A DNA stretch of 64,000 bases from Bacteroidota bacterium (GTDB lineage: Bacteria > Bacteroidota > Ignavibacteria > Ignavibacteriales > Ignavibacteriaceae), in assembly GCA_022708025.1 (NCBI GenBank), contig JAKIZM010000010.1:1-64000 (forward strand). The letters run 5' to 3'. A model generated the notes under the pieces. That model worked only from the letters and a program-made list of their open reading frames with translations. It did not search any database and was not told the origin of the DNA. Below, piece by piece: positions 9,133-19,573 of the stretch (positions are counted from its first letter, which is position 1; each line of letters begins with the position of its first letter). Made by a program: the position numbers and the translations under genes.

Positions 9133-11640
9133 ATGGACGGAAATTTTTCGGATAGATTACAAGATGTAATAAGACTTAGCAGGGAAGAAGCTCTCAGACT
9201 TGGTCACGATTATATTGGTACCGAGCATCTTCTTCTTGGAATTATCCGGGAGGGGCAGGGAGTCGCTGTAAAAATTTTAAGAAATCTTGAATGTGATTTA
9301 CTTAAATTAAAAAAAGCTATTGAAGATACTGTCAGAACTTCCGGCGGAACATTAACAATTGGAAACATTCCTCTGACTAAACAAGCAGAGAAAGTTTTAA
9401 AGATTACACAAATAGAATCAAAAATATATAAAGCAGATGTAATAGGTACAGAACATCTTCTTCTTTCACTTTTAAGAGATGAAGATAATATTGCTACTCA
9501 GATACTTCATCAATTTAATATTTCTTATGATGCTGCCCGTGCTGAATTAAATGCATTGCTTAGTGCAAAAAATCCCAAAGAACCCGGGCAAAAAGCTCCG
9601 CAATCATTTGACAGGAAAACAGAAAAAACTAAAACTCCTGTACTTGATAACTTTGGGCGTGATCTTACAAAACTTGCTAACGAAGATAAACTTGATCCGG
9701 TTGTTGGCAGAGAAAAAGAGATTGAACGTGTAGCTCAGATTTTAAGTAGAAGAAAAAAGAATAATCCTGTTTTAATTGGCGAACCTGGAGTTGGTAAGAC
9801 CGCTATTGCTGAAGGTTTAGCACTTCGCATCGTACAGAAGAAAGTACCAAGAACTCTTCAGGATAAGAGAGTAGTAACTTTGGATCTTGCAGGACTTGTA
9901 GCAGGTACAAAATACCGCGGACAATTTGAAGAGAGAATGAAAGCCCTGATGAATGAGCTTGAAAAAGCTGAAGATGTAATACTTTTTATCGATGAGCTTC
10001 ATACAATCGTTGGTGCTGGTGGTGCAAGCGGTTCACTTGATGCCTCAAATATGTTTAAACCGGCTTTATCCCGCGGCGATATACAATGTATCGGTGCAAC
10101 TACTCTTGATGAATACAGAAAATTTATTGAAACTGACGGAGCACTTGATCGAAGATTTCAAAAAGTAATGGTTGATCCGCCGACTTATGATGAAACACTT
10201 CAGATACTGGAAAATATTAAATTCAAATACGAAGAGCATCATCGTGTGAGATATTCAAAAGAAGCAATTGAAACTGCTGTGAAATTAAGTAATCGTTATA
10301 TAACAGACAGACATTTACCTGATAAAGCAATAGATGTAATTGATGAAGCAGGATCAAGGGTACATATGGGTAACTTTGAGGTGCCGCAGGAAATCCTTGA
10401 ACTGGAAGAAGAGATTGAAGGCGTAAAAAAGGAAAAAGCCCGTGTAGTTAAAATGCAGGATTATGAAGAAGCTGCACGCTTGCGCGATAAAGAAAGAAAT
10501 CTTCTCTCTGATCTCGATACTGCAAAACGTGAATGGGATACAAAAACAAAAGATATTGTACACGATGTAAGCGAAGATGATATTGCCACTGTTGTTGCAA
10601 TGATGACTGGTATTCCTGTAAACAGAATTGCTCAGACCGAATCTGAAAAATTGTTAAAAATGGATGATGCATTAAAACAGCATATCGTCGGACAGGATGA
10701 AGCAGTTGCAAAGCTTACAAAAGCTATCCGCAGAACACGAGCCGGATTGAAAAATCCTAATCGCCCGATCGGAAGTTTTATCTTTTTAGGACCAACAGGA
10801 GTTGGAAAAACAGAACTCTGTAAAGTTCTCGCTAAATATCTTTTCGATACTGAAGATGCACTTGTAAGAATTGATATGAGCGAGTACATGGAGAAATTCT
10901 CTGTTTCCAGATTGGTTGGAGCACCTCCGGGATATGTGGGTTATGAAGAAGGCGGACAATTAACAGAAAAAGTCAGAAGAAAACCATACTCGGTTGTACT
11001 TTTTGATGAGATAGAAAAAGCACATCCTGACATTTTCAGCTTATTGCTTCAGGTTCTTGATGATGGAACTCTTACTGATTCTCTGGGAAGAAAAGTTGAT
11101 TTCAAGAATACCATTATTATTATGACATCAAATGCAGGAACTAAAGATATTAAGAATATCAGCAAATTTGGTTTTGGCGGTGATGAGAATGTTGATAAAT
11201 ATACGAGTCTTAAAGATACAGTTGAAGATGCGATGAAGAGATTGTTCAATCCTGAATTTTTAAATCGAATTGATGATACTATTGTATTTAGAAATCTGAC
11301 TAAGGAAGATATTTACCAGATTATCGATATTGAAATCAAAGATCTTCATGCTAACATTAAAGAAAACAAACTTCACTTTCAGCTTGATGAATCAGCAAAA
11401 GATTTCCTTGTCAATAAAGGATTTGATGAAAAATTTGGTGCTCGTCCTTTACGCAGGGCTATTCAAAGATATGTTGAAGATCCGCTTGCTGAAGAAATTT
11501 TACGCGGTTCATTTAAAGAAGGAACTACAATTGTTGCTAAGCACATTGAAAATTCTGAAGAACTGGTTTTCTTTGATGAAGCGATCGAACATCCAGATCC
11601 TAATGTTGAACCGGAAAAACATGATTCTTCCGGTAATTAA
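9133..11640 (+). CDS. clpC: ATP-dependent Clp protease ATP-binding subunit ClpC
   Basis: AAA+ unfoldase of 835 residues that feeds substrates to ClpP and can act in protein quality control. Two Clp-N repeats cover residues 1-150 ([13 protein letters not shown] and [13 protein letters not shown]). D1 has Walker A GEPGVGKT at 216-223 and Walker [15 protein letters not shown]-type middle segment ([16 protein letters not shown]) around 445 is typical of ClpC rather than ClpA or ClpB. D2 has [10 protein letters not shown] and [11 protein letters not shown], followed by the D2-small domain. The start has a strong AAGGAG site. The gene stands alone, without mcsA, mcsB or ctsR next to it, and ends at a strong terminator, so it is probably monocistronic. 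Confidence 0.97.
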   Translation: MDGNFSDRLQDVIRLSREEALRLGHDYIGTEHLLLGIIREGQGVAVKILRNLECDLLKLKKAIEDTVRTSGGTLTIGNIPLTKQAEKVLKITQIESKIYKADVIGTEHLLLSLLRDEDNIATQILHQFNISYDAARAELNALLSAKNPKEPGQKAPQSFDRKTEKTKTPVLDNFGRDLTKLANEDKLDPVVGREKEIERVAQILSRRKKNNPVLIGEPGVGKTAIAEGLALRIVQKKVPRTLQDKRVVTLDLAGLVAGTKYRGQFEERMKALMNELEKAEDVILFIDELHTIVGAGGASGSLDASNMFKPALSRGDIQCIGATTLDEYRKFIETDGALDRRFQKVMVDPPTYDETLQILENIKFKYEEHHRVRYSKEAIETAVKLSNRYITDRHLPDKAIDVIDEAGSRVHMGNFEVPQEILELEEEIEGVKKEKARVVKMQDYEEAARLRDKERNLLSDLDTAKREWDTKTKDIVHDVSEDDIATVVAMMTGIPVNRIAQTESEKLLKMDDALKQHIVGQDEAVAKLTKAIRRTRAGLKNPNRPIGSFIFLGPTGVGKTELCKVLAKYLFDTEDALVRIDMSEYMEKFSVSRLVGAPPGYVGYEEGGQLTEKVRRKPYSVVLFDEIEKAHPDIFSLLLQVLDDGTLTDSLGRKVDFKNTIIIMTSNAGTKDIKNISKFGFGGDENVDKYTSLKDTVEDAMKRLFNPEFLNRIDDTIVFRNLTKEDIYQIIDIEIKDLHANIKENKLHFQLDESAKDFLVNKGFDEKFGARPLRRAIQRYVEDPLAEEILRGSFKEGTTIVAKHIENSEELVFFDEAIEHPDPNVEPEKHDSSGN

Positions 11641-11656
11641 ATAATAATTCTTTTAC

Positions 11657-11692
11657 AAAAAAAAGGTTCGCAATAATGCGAACCTTTTTTTA
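11657..11692 (+). terminator. Rho-independent terminator after clpC
   Basis: A-tract, perfect stem GGTTCGCA / TGCGAACC with loop ATAA, then seven T. The A-tract on the other side would also let it work leftward. Confidence 0.96.
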
Positions 11693-11708
11693 TTTCAGCA
11701 GAAAAATT

Positions 11709-12140
11709 ATGCAATTAAAAATTGAAACATATTCATTCACAATTAACAGTAAAGGTGATTGTGATATAATAGATATTACTGAAAACGTTCAGCAAGTTAT
11801 CTCAGTAAATAATTTTTTTGAAGGCAGTGCACTTGTTTTTGTAGCAGGTTCAACAGCCGGAATTACGACAATTGAATATGAACCTGGTTTATTAAAAGAT
11901 TATCCCCGTTTTTTTGAAAAGATCATTCCGCAAAATCAGGAATATCAACATGATAAAACATGGCACGATGGAAACGGACATTCGCATGTAAGAGCTTCTC
12001 TGCAGGGAGCATCTTTTACAGTACCATTTAAAGATAAATCCTTAATTTTGGGTACGTGGCAGCAGATTATTTTTATAGATTTTGATAACAGACCGCGCCG
12101 GCGTGAAATAATTGTTCAAATAACAGGTATAAAAGAATAA
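11709..12140 (+). CDS. YjbQ family protein (UPF0047)
   Basis: A small protein of the YjbQ/UPF0047 family, for which weak thiamine-phosphate synthase activity has been described in E. coli; the physiological role is unsettled. Family hallmarks seen are ITTIEYEPGLLKD and a His-rich metal-binding stretch HDKTWHDGNGHSHVRASLQG, then LGTWQQIIFIDFDNRPRRR near the end. An upstream ATG at 11676 falls inside the clpC terminator hairpin. I therefore chose the ATG at 11709, giving 143 residues, close to the family norm. The stop is only 3 bp before the amylase gene, so the two may be co-transcribed. Confidence 0.9.
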   Translation: MQLKIETYSFTINSKGDCDIIDITENVQQVISVNNFFEGSALVFVAGSTAGITTIEYEPGLLKDYPRFFEKIIPQNQEYQHDKTWHDGNGHSHVRASLQGASFTVPFKDKSLILGTWQQIIFIDFDNRPRRREIIVQITGIKE

Positions 12141-12143
12141 CGT

Positions 12144-15005
12144 ATGAGAAAATTAATTTTATCATTAATTGCAGTTTTTTGTTTTACATTTTTTAGTTCT
12201 GCACAGATAGTTACAACTGAGCCGCAATATCCCACTGAGAATGACAGTATTGTTGTTATCTTTGATGCAACACAGCCCGGTGCCAGTGAATTATTAAACT
12301 ACACCGGAACTGTTTATGCACATACAGGAGTAAATACGAATCTTGGACAGTGGCAGCATGTAATCGGGAATTGGGGAAACAATTCAAGTCAACCGGCGCT
12401 AACAAGACTTGGTCAGAATACTTATAAACTCACAATTGGTTTTCCCAGATCATTTTATTCGGTAACTAATCCATCAGAAAAAATTCTGCAGCTTGCGCTG
12501 GTATTCCGAAGTTCTGATGCAACAAAACAAACCAGACCCGATATTTTTATTGATCTTTATGAATCCGGATTAAATCTTGTTATTCAAAATCCGCAGGTTT
12601 CTATTGAGTACGGTGATCCTCTGCGTTCGCCTGCATTTGTTAAAGAAGGAGAAGTAGTTCCGATAAATGTTGAAGCTGTTGAATTGGGAACAGAAGTATC
12701 TTCTTTAACGCTTTTAGTTGATGGCGTTCAGGTAGCTCAAACAAATACTACAAGTATATCTTATAATTTTGATTACTCGCAGTATTCTACAGGAGCTCAC
12801 TTTGTTAAAGTTGTTGGTATTGATACAGCCGGAAATGCAGACTCAACAGTCTTTGTAATGTTTTCTAATCCGGTAATGAATAATTCAACATTACCAAGTG
12901 GTTTGCATCCCGGATTGAACTATACAAGTCCGACTACTGCAACACTTGCTTTATTTGCTCCATATAAAGATTATGTTTATCTGCTTGGAGATTTTAACGA
13001 CTGGAAAGTACAAACTAATTATTTTCTCAACAGACATTATGTTAATGCTGATAGTGTTATCTGGTGGATTAATTTAACATTAAGTCCAGGAACAGAATAT
13101 GCTTTTCAATATCTTGTAGATGGAAAAATCAGAACTGGTGATCCGTACTCTGAGAAAATACTTGATCCAAAGAATGATATTTATATTCCTTCATCTACAT
13201 ATCCTTCATTAAAACCATATCCAACAGGAAAAACATCCGGAATAGTTGGAATTGTTCAGACCGGGCAATCAGAATATCAATGGCAGGCTTCCGGTTATAT
13301 CAGACCTGCTAAAGAAAAAATTGTTATCTATGAATTACTTGTTAGAGATTTTTCAACACAGCGTACATTTCAATTTCTTATTGATACATTATCATATTTA
13401 AAATCACTGGGTGTTAATGCAATTGAGTTAATGCCGATAATGGAATTCAGCGGAAATCTTAGCTGGGGATATAATCCGATTTATCACACAGCGGTAGATA
13501 AGTATTATGGAACTGCAAATAAGCTAAAAGAATTTATTGATATTTGTCATCAAAATGGAATGGCAGTAATACTAGATATGGTTTTAAATCAGGCTGATAA
13601 TGCTTCTCCGCTTGCAATGCTTTGGTGGGATAACGTAAACAACCGACCGGCAGTTAACAATCCTTATTTGAATCCAACCGCAAGGCATCCGTTTAATGTT
13701 TTTAATGATTTTAATCATGAAAGCAATGCAACAAAATACTTTGTTGATCGGGTAAATGAGTGCTGGCTAACAAAATTTAAGTTTGATGGTTTCCGGTTTG
13801 ATCTTTCCAAAGGATTCACACAAAAATATACAAATGATGTGGGTGCCTGGAGCGCTTATGATCAAAGCAGGATAAATATTCTGAAAAGAATGGCTGATAA
13901 AATATGGGAAATAGATTCCACTGCTTATGTAATACTTGAACATTTTGCGGTTAATAGTGAAGAAACAGTTTTATCAAATTATGGTATGATGCTGTGGGGT
14001 AATCATAATTACGATTATAATGAAGCAACCATGGGATATGCTTCTAATTTCTCCGGTATATCATATTTAAATCGGGGCTGGACATATCCGCATCTTGTCG
14101 GATATATGGAAAGTCACGATGAAGAAAGACTGATGGTTAAAAATCTTGCCTTTGGTAATTCTTCAGGCTCCTATAACATAAAAAATCTTAATGTTGCTTT
14201 AAACAGAATGAAACTTGCCGGAGCCTTCTTCTTTACAATACCAGGGCCAAAACTTATGTGGCAGTTCGGTGAACTTGGTTATGATATCAGTATTAATTTT
14301 AATGGCAGGACAGGTGAGAAGCCTGTTAAATGGGATTATTTAAACGATGGCAGAAGAACTAATCTTTATAAAGTTTTTTCTGCATTGATTAATCTCCGTA
14401 ATAATTATGAAACTTTTCATGCATCAAACTTTAATCTGGATGTCAGCGGATTTATGAAGAAGATAAATCTTTATCATCCTTCTATGGATGCTTTTATTGT
14501 TGGGAATTTTAATGTTATTCAGCAATCAACAAGACCGAATTTCAGTAAGGTCGGTTATTGGTATGATTATTTTACCGGTGATAGTATTTATGTTACAAGC
14601 ACAACTAATTTAACAGACAGCATCGTGCTTGCACCGGGAGATTTTAAATTATATACCTCTGTAAGATTACCACTTCCCGAGCAAGGAATTCTTTCTGATA
14701 TTGAAAAAATTGATGATAAAATTCCTGTTGACTTCAGATTGGAACAAAACTATCCAAATCCATTCAACCCCACTACAACTATTAGATATAGTATTACAAT
14801 TCCATCTAAAGTTAAATTACAAGTTTTCAATATTCTGGGGGAAGAAATAATATCGCTTGTAAATAAGGAACAGTCAGCAGGAATTTATGAAGTTATCTGG
14901 GATGGAAAAGATAAATATGATAAAGAAGTAAGTTCGGGAGTATATTTTTATCGCATTAATGCAGGACAATTTTCAGGAACCAGAAAAATGATTTTACTCA
15001 GATGA
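12144..15005 (+). CDS. Secreted GH13 alpha-amylase-type glycoside hydrolase with T9SS sorting domain
   Basis: A 953-aa protein with a signal peptide (residues 1-20, ending SSAQ). Beta-sandwich and early-set/CBM48-like domains follow (VYLLGDFNDWKVQ at about 278-290), then a GH13 TIM barrel from about residue 390. Catalytic residues are visible: nucleophile D553 in GFRFDLSKGF, acid/base E599 in YVILEHFAV and the transition-state Asp D659 in ESHDEERLM. Barrel landmarks NAIELMPIMEF and AVILDMVLNQ are present. The C-terminus is a type IX sorting domain with NYPNPFNP and RKMILLR. It should hydrolyse alpha-glucans outside the cell; exact specificity is not determinable. The stretch coding for its sorting domain is nearly identical to that of the next gene. 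Confidence 0.94.
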   Translation: MRKLILSLIAVFCFTFFSSAQIVTTEPQYPTENDSIVVIFDATQPGASELLNYTGTVYAHTGVNTNLGQWQHVIGNWGNNSSQPALTRLGQNTYKLTIGFPRSFYSVTNPSEKILQLALVFRSSDATKQTRPDIFIDLYESGLNLVIQNPQVSIEYGDPLRSPAFVKEGEVVPINVEAVELGTEVSSLTLLVDGVQVAQTNTTSISYNFDYSQYSTGAHFVKVVGIDTAGNADSTVFVMFSNPVMNNSTLPSGLHPGLNYTSPTTATLALFAPYKDYVYLLGDFNDWKVQTNYFLNRHYVNADSVIWWINLTLSPGTEYAFQYLVDGKIRTGDPYSEKILDPKNDIYIPSSTYPSLKPYPTGKTSGIVGIVQTGQSEYQWQASGYIRPAKEKIVIYELLVRDFSTQRTFQFLIDTLSYLKSLGVNAIELMPIMEFSGNLSWGYNPIYHTAVDKYYGTANKLKEFIDICHQNGMAVILDMVLNQADNASPLAMLWWDNVNNRPAVNNPYLNPTARHPFNVFNDFNHESNATKYFVDRVNECWLTKFKFDGFRFDLSKGFTQKYTNDVGAWSAYDQSRINILKRMADKIWEIDSTAYVILEHFAVNSEETVLSNYGMMLWGNHNYDYNEATMGYASNFSGISYLNRGWTYPHLVGYMESHDEERLMVKNLAFGNSSGSYNIKNLNVALNRMKLAGAFFFTIPGPKLMWQFGELGYDISINFNGRTGEKPVKWDYLNDGRRTNLYKVFSALINLRNNYETFHASNFNLDVSGFMKKINLYHPSMDAFIVGNFNVIQQSTRPNFSKVGYWYDYFTGDSIYVTSTTNLTDSIVLAPGDFKLYTSVRLPLPEQGILSDIEKIDDKIPVDFRLEQNYPNPFNPTTTIRYSITIPSKVKLQVFNILGEEIISLVNKEQSAGIYEVIWDGKDKYDKEVSSGVYFYRINAGQFSGTRKMILLR

Positions 15006-15112
15006 TAAAACAATATCTTCGTTTATCTGTCATAGAATATTTATTTTGATTTTTGAAATATTATTAACGAAATTTGATATGAAAATATTTTAATTAAACC
15101 GAGGTGTGGTTT

Positions 15113-17452
15113 ATGAAAAAGCTATTTTACCTCCTCTTTTTATTTCCATTCACAGTTTTTGCTCAATGGACTTGGGTAAATCCTCTTCCGCAAGGAAATG
15201 ATTTATTAGACTTTTATTTATTTAACTCAGATTCACTTTACGCTGTTGGTACTGCTGGCACAGTTATGTCTTTAGGCAATTCTCATACAAATTGGGATAT
15301 ACAACATCAAATTATCCCAATGACACCCCTTGTAAGAGTTGAGTTTTCCAGTCCAAATGATGGTTATTTATTATCGGAATATGGAGGGTTTTATAGATCT
15401 ACTAATGGTGGGCTATCCTGGAATTATTCCTCAACAATACACTATTATGCTTATTGTATTAAATTCATTAACGAAACCACTGGATTTGTTGGAGCAGATG
15501 CAATTTACAAAACAACTAATAAAGGTGCTAATTGGGTAAAAAAATTGCAGGAATATGTAACCTCTATAGATTTTATAAATGATACTTTGGGCTTTGCTCT
15601 AAGTTTTTTGGGAAGCATTTATAAAACAACGGATGCAGGTGAAAACTGGTATTTATTAAATGCTTTACCTTCTCAATGGTATACAGAGTTTGATTTTATA
15701 AATGAGCAATTTGGAGTAGTTGTAGGTTATGATGGAGCAATTTATAAGACCTATGATGGCGGAGTGCATTGGAATTACCATACCATTAATACAAATAGAG
15801 TAGTTACATCTGTGTATTGTAGGGATGAAAATAATTTTATTGCGGTTGCTGACTCAGGGCTAATTATAAAAACAACTAATGGCGGTGCCAGGTGGATATT
15901 AAATAATAAAGAATCAATAGTCAGGCTTAGAAAAATTGGTGGGATCGGAGATAAATTGTATATAATAGGCTCTTATGGAGAAATATTATTTTCAGATGAT
16001 TTTGGGGAGAATTGGTCGAAAATTGGAAATGAGATTACGAGAGATTCATTAAATTATATGACTAACATTGACCCAGGTATATTGTGGGTAGCTGGTAATA
16101 ATGGAACCATTCTTAATTCGACTGATTATGGTCAAAACTGGATAGTTAAAAATTTAGAGACTTCTGAAAATTTTTATTCAGTTGATTTTGTTGATCCGCA
16201 AAAAGGGTGGATTGTCGGTTCAAATGGTCTTGTTATGACAACAAATGATTTTGGAGAAACCTGGAATCAGCAGACTTTCCCGAGCACATCTCGACTTAGA
16301 TCAGTGGATTTTTATGATTATAATTATGGATTTATTGTAGGAGATGATGGTGTTATATATAAAACTACAGATGGCGGATCAACCTGGATTAATCTTTCTA
16401 TAGGGAATTATCAGTTTAGTAAGATTTATATTAAGGACTCAATGACTGTTTGGATTGCCAATTTACAAAGACAATTATTAAGATCACTGGATGGAGGAAA
16501 TAATTTTAACTTAATTGCAACCCTTAATAGCGAAGTTTATGATATATTATTTATCAATGATCAAAAAGGATTTGTAGGTTGTAAAGGTGGAGTTTATAAA
16601 ACAACAAATTCTGGAGAAACTTGGTCTCCTAAAAGCGGAGTTGATACCAGGAAACTGTATTTTGTAAATGATAATTTCGGATGGGGAGTTGGTGATAAGG
16701 GAAGAATCATCAGGACAATAAATTCCGGTGATCGTTGGGATACATTTGGCGGTCCTAATTTTTTTGAAAAAGCAACTGATAACTTATTAACAGGTGTTTA
16801 TTTTAAAAACATTGAAGAAGGCATTGCTATTGGTGTAGGAGGTACGATAATAAAAACTGAGAATGCCTCTCCAACACCTGTTGAGCTGTCTTTTTTTAAT
16901 GCTTTAGTTAATGGATATAAAGTAGAATTAAAGTGGCAAACAGCATCAGAGTTAAATAATCAGGGATTTGAAGTTCAGAGAATGTTTGGAAATTCTGATT
17001 GGATAACTATCGGCTTTAAACAAGGTTTAGGAACTACTACTGAAATAACAAACTATTCATTTGAAGATGATCTTTCAGGATTTAATGTTGAAAGAGTCTC
17101 TTACAGACTAAAACAAATAGATTTTAATGGCACTTATAAATTCTCGGAAGTTGTTGGAATCTTAATGCCTCCAAATAAATATGAACTAACACAAAACTAT
17201 CCAAATCCATTCAATCCGGCTACAACTATCAGATATAGTATAACAACTCCATCAAAAGTTAAATTACAAATTTTCAATGCATTGGGAGAAGAGATAGTAT
17301 CGCTTGTAAATAAGGAACAGTCAGCGGGAACTTATGAAGTTATCTGGGATGGAAAAGATAAGTATGATAATGCAGTTAGTTCAGGAATTTATTTCTACCG
17401 CATCAATGCAGGACAATTTTCAGAAACCAGAAAAATGATTTTACTCAGATGA
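15113..17452 (+). CDS. Secreted Ycf48-like/BNR beta-propeller protein with T9SS sorting domain
   Basis: The longest frame begins at a GTG (15104), but that codon overlaps the GAGG ribosome site at 15101-15104. The ATG at 15113, with 8-bp spacing, is the better start and gives 779 residues with a clean signal peptide (KKLFYLLFLFPFTVFAQ). At least ten repeats of the type Y-K-T-T-x-G-G-x-x-W (for example IYKTTDGGSTWINL, VYKTTNSGETWSPK) form one or more Ycf48/sialidase-like propellers. A beta domain starting PVELSFFNALVNG and a sorting domain with NYPNPFNP follow. It is likely a surface or secreted binding or structural protein. The catalytic residues of true sialidases were not seen, so no enzyme activity is claimed. 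Confidence 0.88.
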   Translation: MKKLFYLLFLFPFTVFAQWTWVNPLPQGNDLLDFYLFNSDSLYAVGTAGTVMSLGNSHTNWDIQHQIIPMTPLVRVEFSSPNDGYLLSEYGGFYRSTNGGLSWNYSSTIHYYAYCIKFINETTGFVGADAIYKTTNKGANWVKKLQEYVTSIDFINDTLGFALSFLGSIYKTTDAGENWYLLNALPSQWYTEFDFINEQFGVVVGYDGAIYKTYDGGVHWNYHTINTNRVVTSVYCRDENNFIAVADSGLIIKTTNGGARWILNNKESIVRLRKIGGIGDKLYIIGSYGEILFSDDFGENWSKIGNEITRDSLNYMTNIDPGILWVAGNNGTILNSTDYGQNWIVKNLETSENFYSVDFVDPQKGWIVGSNGLVMTTNDFGETWNQQTFPSTSRLRSVDFYDYNYGFIVGDDGVIYKTTDGGSTWINLSIGNYQFSKIYIKDSMTVWIANLQRQLLRSLDGGNNFNLIATLNSEVYDILFINDQKGFVGCKGGVYKTTNSGETWSPKSGVDTRKLYFVNDNFGWGVGDKGRIIRTINSGDRWDTFGGPNFFEKATDNLLTGVYFKNIEEGIAIGVGGTIIKTENASPTPVELSFFNALVNGYKVELKWQTASELNNQGFEVQRMFGNSDWITIGFKQGLGTTTEITNYSFEDDLSGFNVERVSYRLKQIDFNGTYKFSEVVGILMPPNKYELTQNYPNPFNPATTIRYSITTPSKVKLQIFNALGEEIVSLVNKEQSAGTYEVIWDGKDKYDNAVSSGIYFYRINAGQFSETRKMILLR

Positions 17453-17507
17453 TAAAATAATTTTTCTAAAGCCTACCCTTAGGGAAGGTTCGGATGGGCT
17501 TTATTTT

Positions 17508-17535
17508 AAGGCACGTAATCGTGCCTTTCTTTTTA
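17508..17535 (+). terminator. Rho-independent terminator
   Basis: Perfect stem AAGGCACG / CGTGCCTT with loop TAAT followed by TCTTTTTAT. A second weaker hairpin, AAAGCC...GGGCTTT (17468-17502), precedes it. Confidence 0.88.
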
Positions 17536-17593
17536 TAGTGACTTAGTTATTCTATTAACTTATTATTCATAAGGGAATAAAATAAATATAGAA

Positions 17594-18808
17594 ATGAAAC
17601 GCATTAAAATATTCGGAAGAGAAATAATAGACCAAAACTCTATTGCTCAGATTGAAAGATGTACATCCGAGAATGATATTGGTGTGCTTACGGCAGATGC
17701 TCATTACGGATACGGGCATCCGATTGGCGGAGCCGTAGCTTATAAAAATAAAATTTCTCTTTCCGGAGTTGGATTTGATATTGCGTGTGGTAATAAGGCA
17801 GTAAGAACCGATATTAAAACTGATAAAATAGAAATTCCTAAAATTATGGATGAAATTTTCTCGCAAATCTCATTCGGAATAGGAAGAAAAAATAAACAGC
17901 CGGTTGATCACGAAGTTATTGATAAAATTGCTGCTGCTGAATTTAAACAGCAGAGAAAACTTTTTACTTTGGCCAAAGAACAGCTTGGAACTGTAGGAAG
18001 CGGAAATCATTTTGTAGACCTTTTTGAAGACGATGAAGGATTTCTTTGGATAGGCGTTCACTTCGGTTCACGTGGTTTTGGGCATAGAACTACAATGGGA
18101 TTTATTGCATTATCAAAAGGTTATTCATTCGAAGATAAAGTAAGTGAAGGACCAATGGATTCTCCGCCGATACTTTTTGATATTAAATCTGAAATAGGGC
18201 AAGCTTATATTGAAGCGATTCATCTTGCCGGTGAATATGCTTATGCCGGAAGAGATATTGTTGTAGATCAGGTGTTAAAAATTTTAGGTAATCCGGCTAA
18301 AACATTTGAAGTGCATAATCATCATAACTTTGCGTGGAGGGAAGAACATTTCGGTGAAAAATATTGGGTCGTTAGAAAAGGCTGCACTCCTGCATTCCCA
18401 AAACAACTTGGATTTATTGGTGCAAATATGATGGACGATTCTGTTATAGTTGAGGGAGTTGATTCAGAACTTTCCAAAGAAGCACTATATTCTACAGTTC
18501 ACGGAGCAGGAAGAACAATGAGTAGAAATGAAGCTGCCGGAAGGAAAAAATGGAAACGAGACAGAGATGGTGTGACAAGGCCCGTAACAGTTAGCAGAGG
18601 GAAAGTAAATTTTGAGAAAGTTAAAGCTGAGATGAAGCGAAAGGGGATTGAACTTCGCGGTTCAGGTGCTGATGAGGCTCCTGAATGTTACAAAAAACTG
18701 GATGAAGTTATTTCATATATGGGCAACACAATAAAAGTTATTTTCAGATTACATCCTATTGGAGTTGCAATGGCTGGCTCTGATGTTTATGATCCTTATA
18801 AAGATTAG
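17594..18808 (+). CDS. rtcB: RtcB family RNA-splicing ligase
   Basis: A 404-aa protein of the RtcB family, which joins 2',3'-cyclic phosphate (or 3'-phosphate) RNA ends to 5'-OH ends using GTP and Mn. Motifs seen: DAHYGYGHPIGG near residue 35-46, SGVGFDIACGNKAVRTD with the metal-binding Asp and Cys, GTVGSGNHFVDLF, HNHHNFAWRE, and the C-terminal STVHGAGRTMSR with the nucleotidyl-accepting His region. Length is at the short end for bacterial RtcB. No archease or RtcA gene adjoins. Its stop abuts the stop of the convergent methyltransferase with no bases between. Whether it acts in RNA repair, tRNA maintenance or stress ribosome repair is unknown. Confidence 0.93.
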   Translation: MKRIKIFGREIIDQNSIAQIERCTSENDIGVLTADAHYGYGHPIGGAVAYKNKISLSGVGFDIACGNKAVRTDIKTDKIEIPKIMDEIFSQISFGIGRKNKQPVDHEVIDKIAAAEFKQQRKLFTLAKEQLGTVGSGNHFVDLFEDDEGFLWIGVHFGSRGFGHRTTMGFIALSKGYSFEDKVSEGPMDSPPILFDIKSEIGQAYIEAIHLAGEYAYAGRDIVVDQVLKILGNPAKTFEVHNHHNFAWREEHFGEKYWVVRKGCTPAFPKQLGFIGANMMDDSVIVEGVDSELSKEALYSTVHGAGRTMSRNEAAGRKKWKRDRDGVTRPVTVSRGKVNFEKVKAEMKRKGIELRGSGADEAPECYKKLDEVISYMGNTIKVIFRLHPIGVAMAGSDVYDPYKD

Positions 18809-19573
18809 TTAATTCTTAATTACAAGATTTGCAATTATTATTGCTGCAGCAGAAGAAACATTAAGAGATTCTGCCCTGCCTTTACCAGGAATTGAAATAG
18901 TTTTATCTGCAAGGTCGCTTATCATTTCTGAAGGTCCGGTAGATTCATTTGAGAAGACCAGAATAGATTTTGTTACCGGATTAAAATTAAAAACATTCTT
19001 TCCTTTAGTATCAGAACTGATTATCTGATATCCTGCTGATTTAAGATTTGTAATATCATTTTCAAAAACTTCATCGTAAATATTAAGATGAAAAATCGAA
19101 CCCATTGAAGCACGGATTACTTTTGGATTAAGATATTCAGCTGATTCATTTGTTAGCAGTACGTTATAGATTCCAAACCAATCGCAGGTTCTGAGAATTG
19201 TACCAAGATTGCCCGGATCTGAAACTTTGTCAATCAATACAAGAATATTGTCTTTTAAATCTGTTAATTCCTTTTTAGGATATTTTTTTTCAAATACTGC
19301 TGCTATACCTTGTGGTGATTTTGTATCTGAGATCCTTTGAAACTCAATTGATTTTAACTCCAGAACAGTATTTGCCTTTTTCTTAATTACAGAAATAATT
19401 TCAGGGAATGATTCAGCAAACAATGGAGTAACGAAAACAACCTCATTATTATAATTACTGTTTAATCCCTCTTCAACAATCTTTAAGCCTTCTACCAGGA
19501 ATTTTTCTTCTTTTATACGGTATTTTTTAATAAGTAAAGAAGAATAATATTTAAGATCATTTTTAGAGATCAT
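18809..19573 (-). CDS. TrmH/SpoU family RNA 2'-O-methyltransferase
   Basis: A 254-aa SPOUT methyltransferase with the usual N-terminal substrate-binding domain (about 1-95) and a knotted SAM-binding domain. Motifs are VLIDKVSDPGNLGTILRTCDWFG (motif 1, with the conserved Asn and Arg), VRASMGSIFHL-type motif 2 (PKVIRASMGSIFHL) and SIPGKGRAESLNVSSAAAI (motif 3). It should methylate a ribose 2'-OH in rRNA or tRNA using SAM. The exact target (RlmB-like or another) cannot be fixed. It overlaps the upstream DUF971 gene by 4 bp, so the two are translationally coupled. Confidence 0.93.
   Translation of the reverse strand: MISKNDLKYYSSLLIKKYRIKEEKFLVEGLKIVEEGLNSNYNNEVVFVTPLFAESFPEIISVIKKKANTVLELKSIEFQRISDTKSPQGIAAVFEKKYPKKELTDLKDNILVLIDKVSDPGNLGTILRTCDWFGIYNVLLTNESAEYLNPKVIRASMGSIFHLNIYDEVFENDITNLKSAGYQIISSDTKGKNVFNFNPVTKSILVFSNESTGPSEMISDLADKTISIPGKGRAESLNVSSAAAIIIANLVIKN

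Noticed and set aside
11676-11708. Upstream start for the YjbQ-type gene
   Set aside because: That ATG lies inside the clpC terminator hairpin and adds residues not seen in the family.
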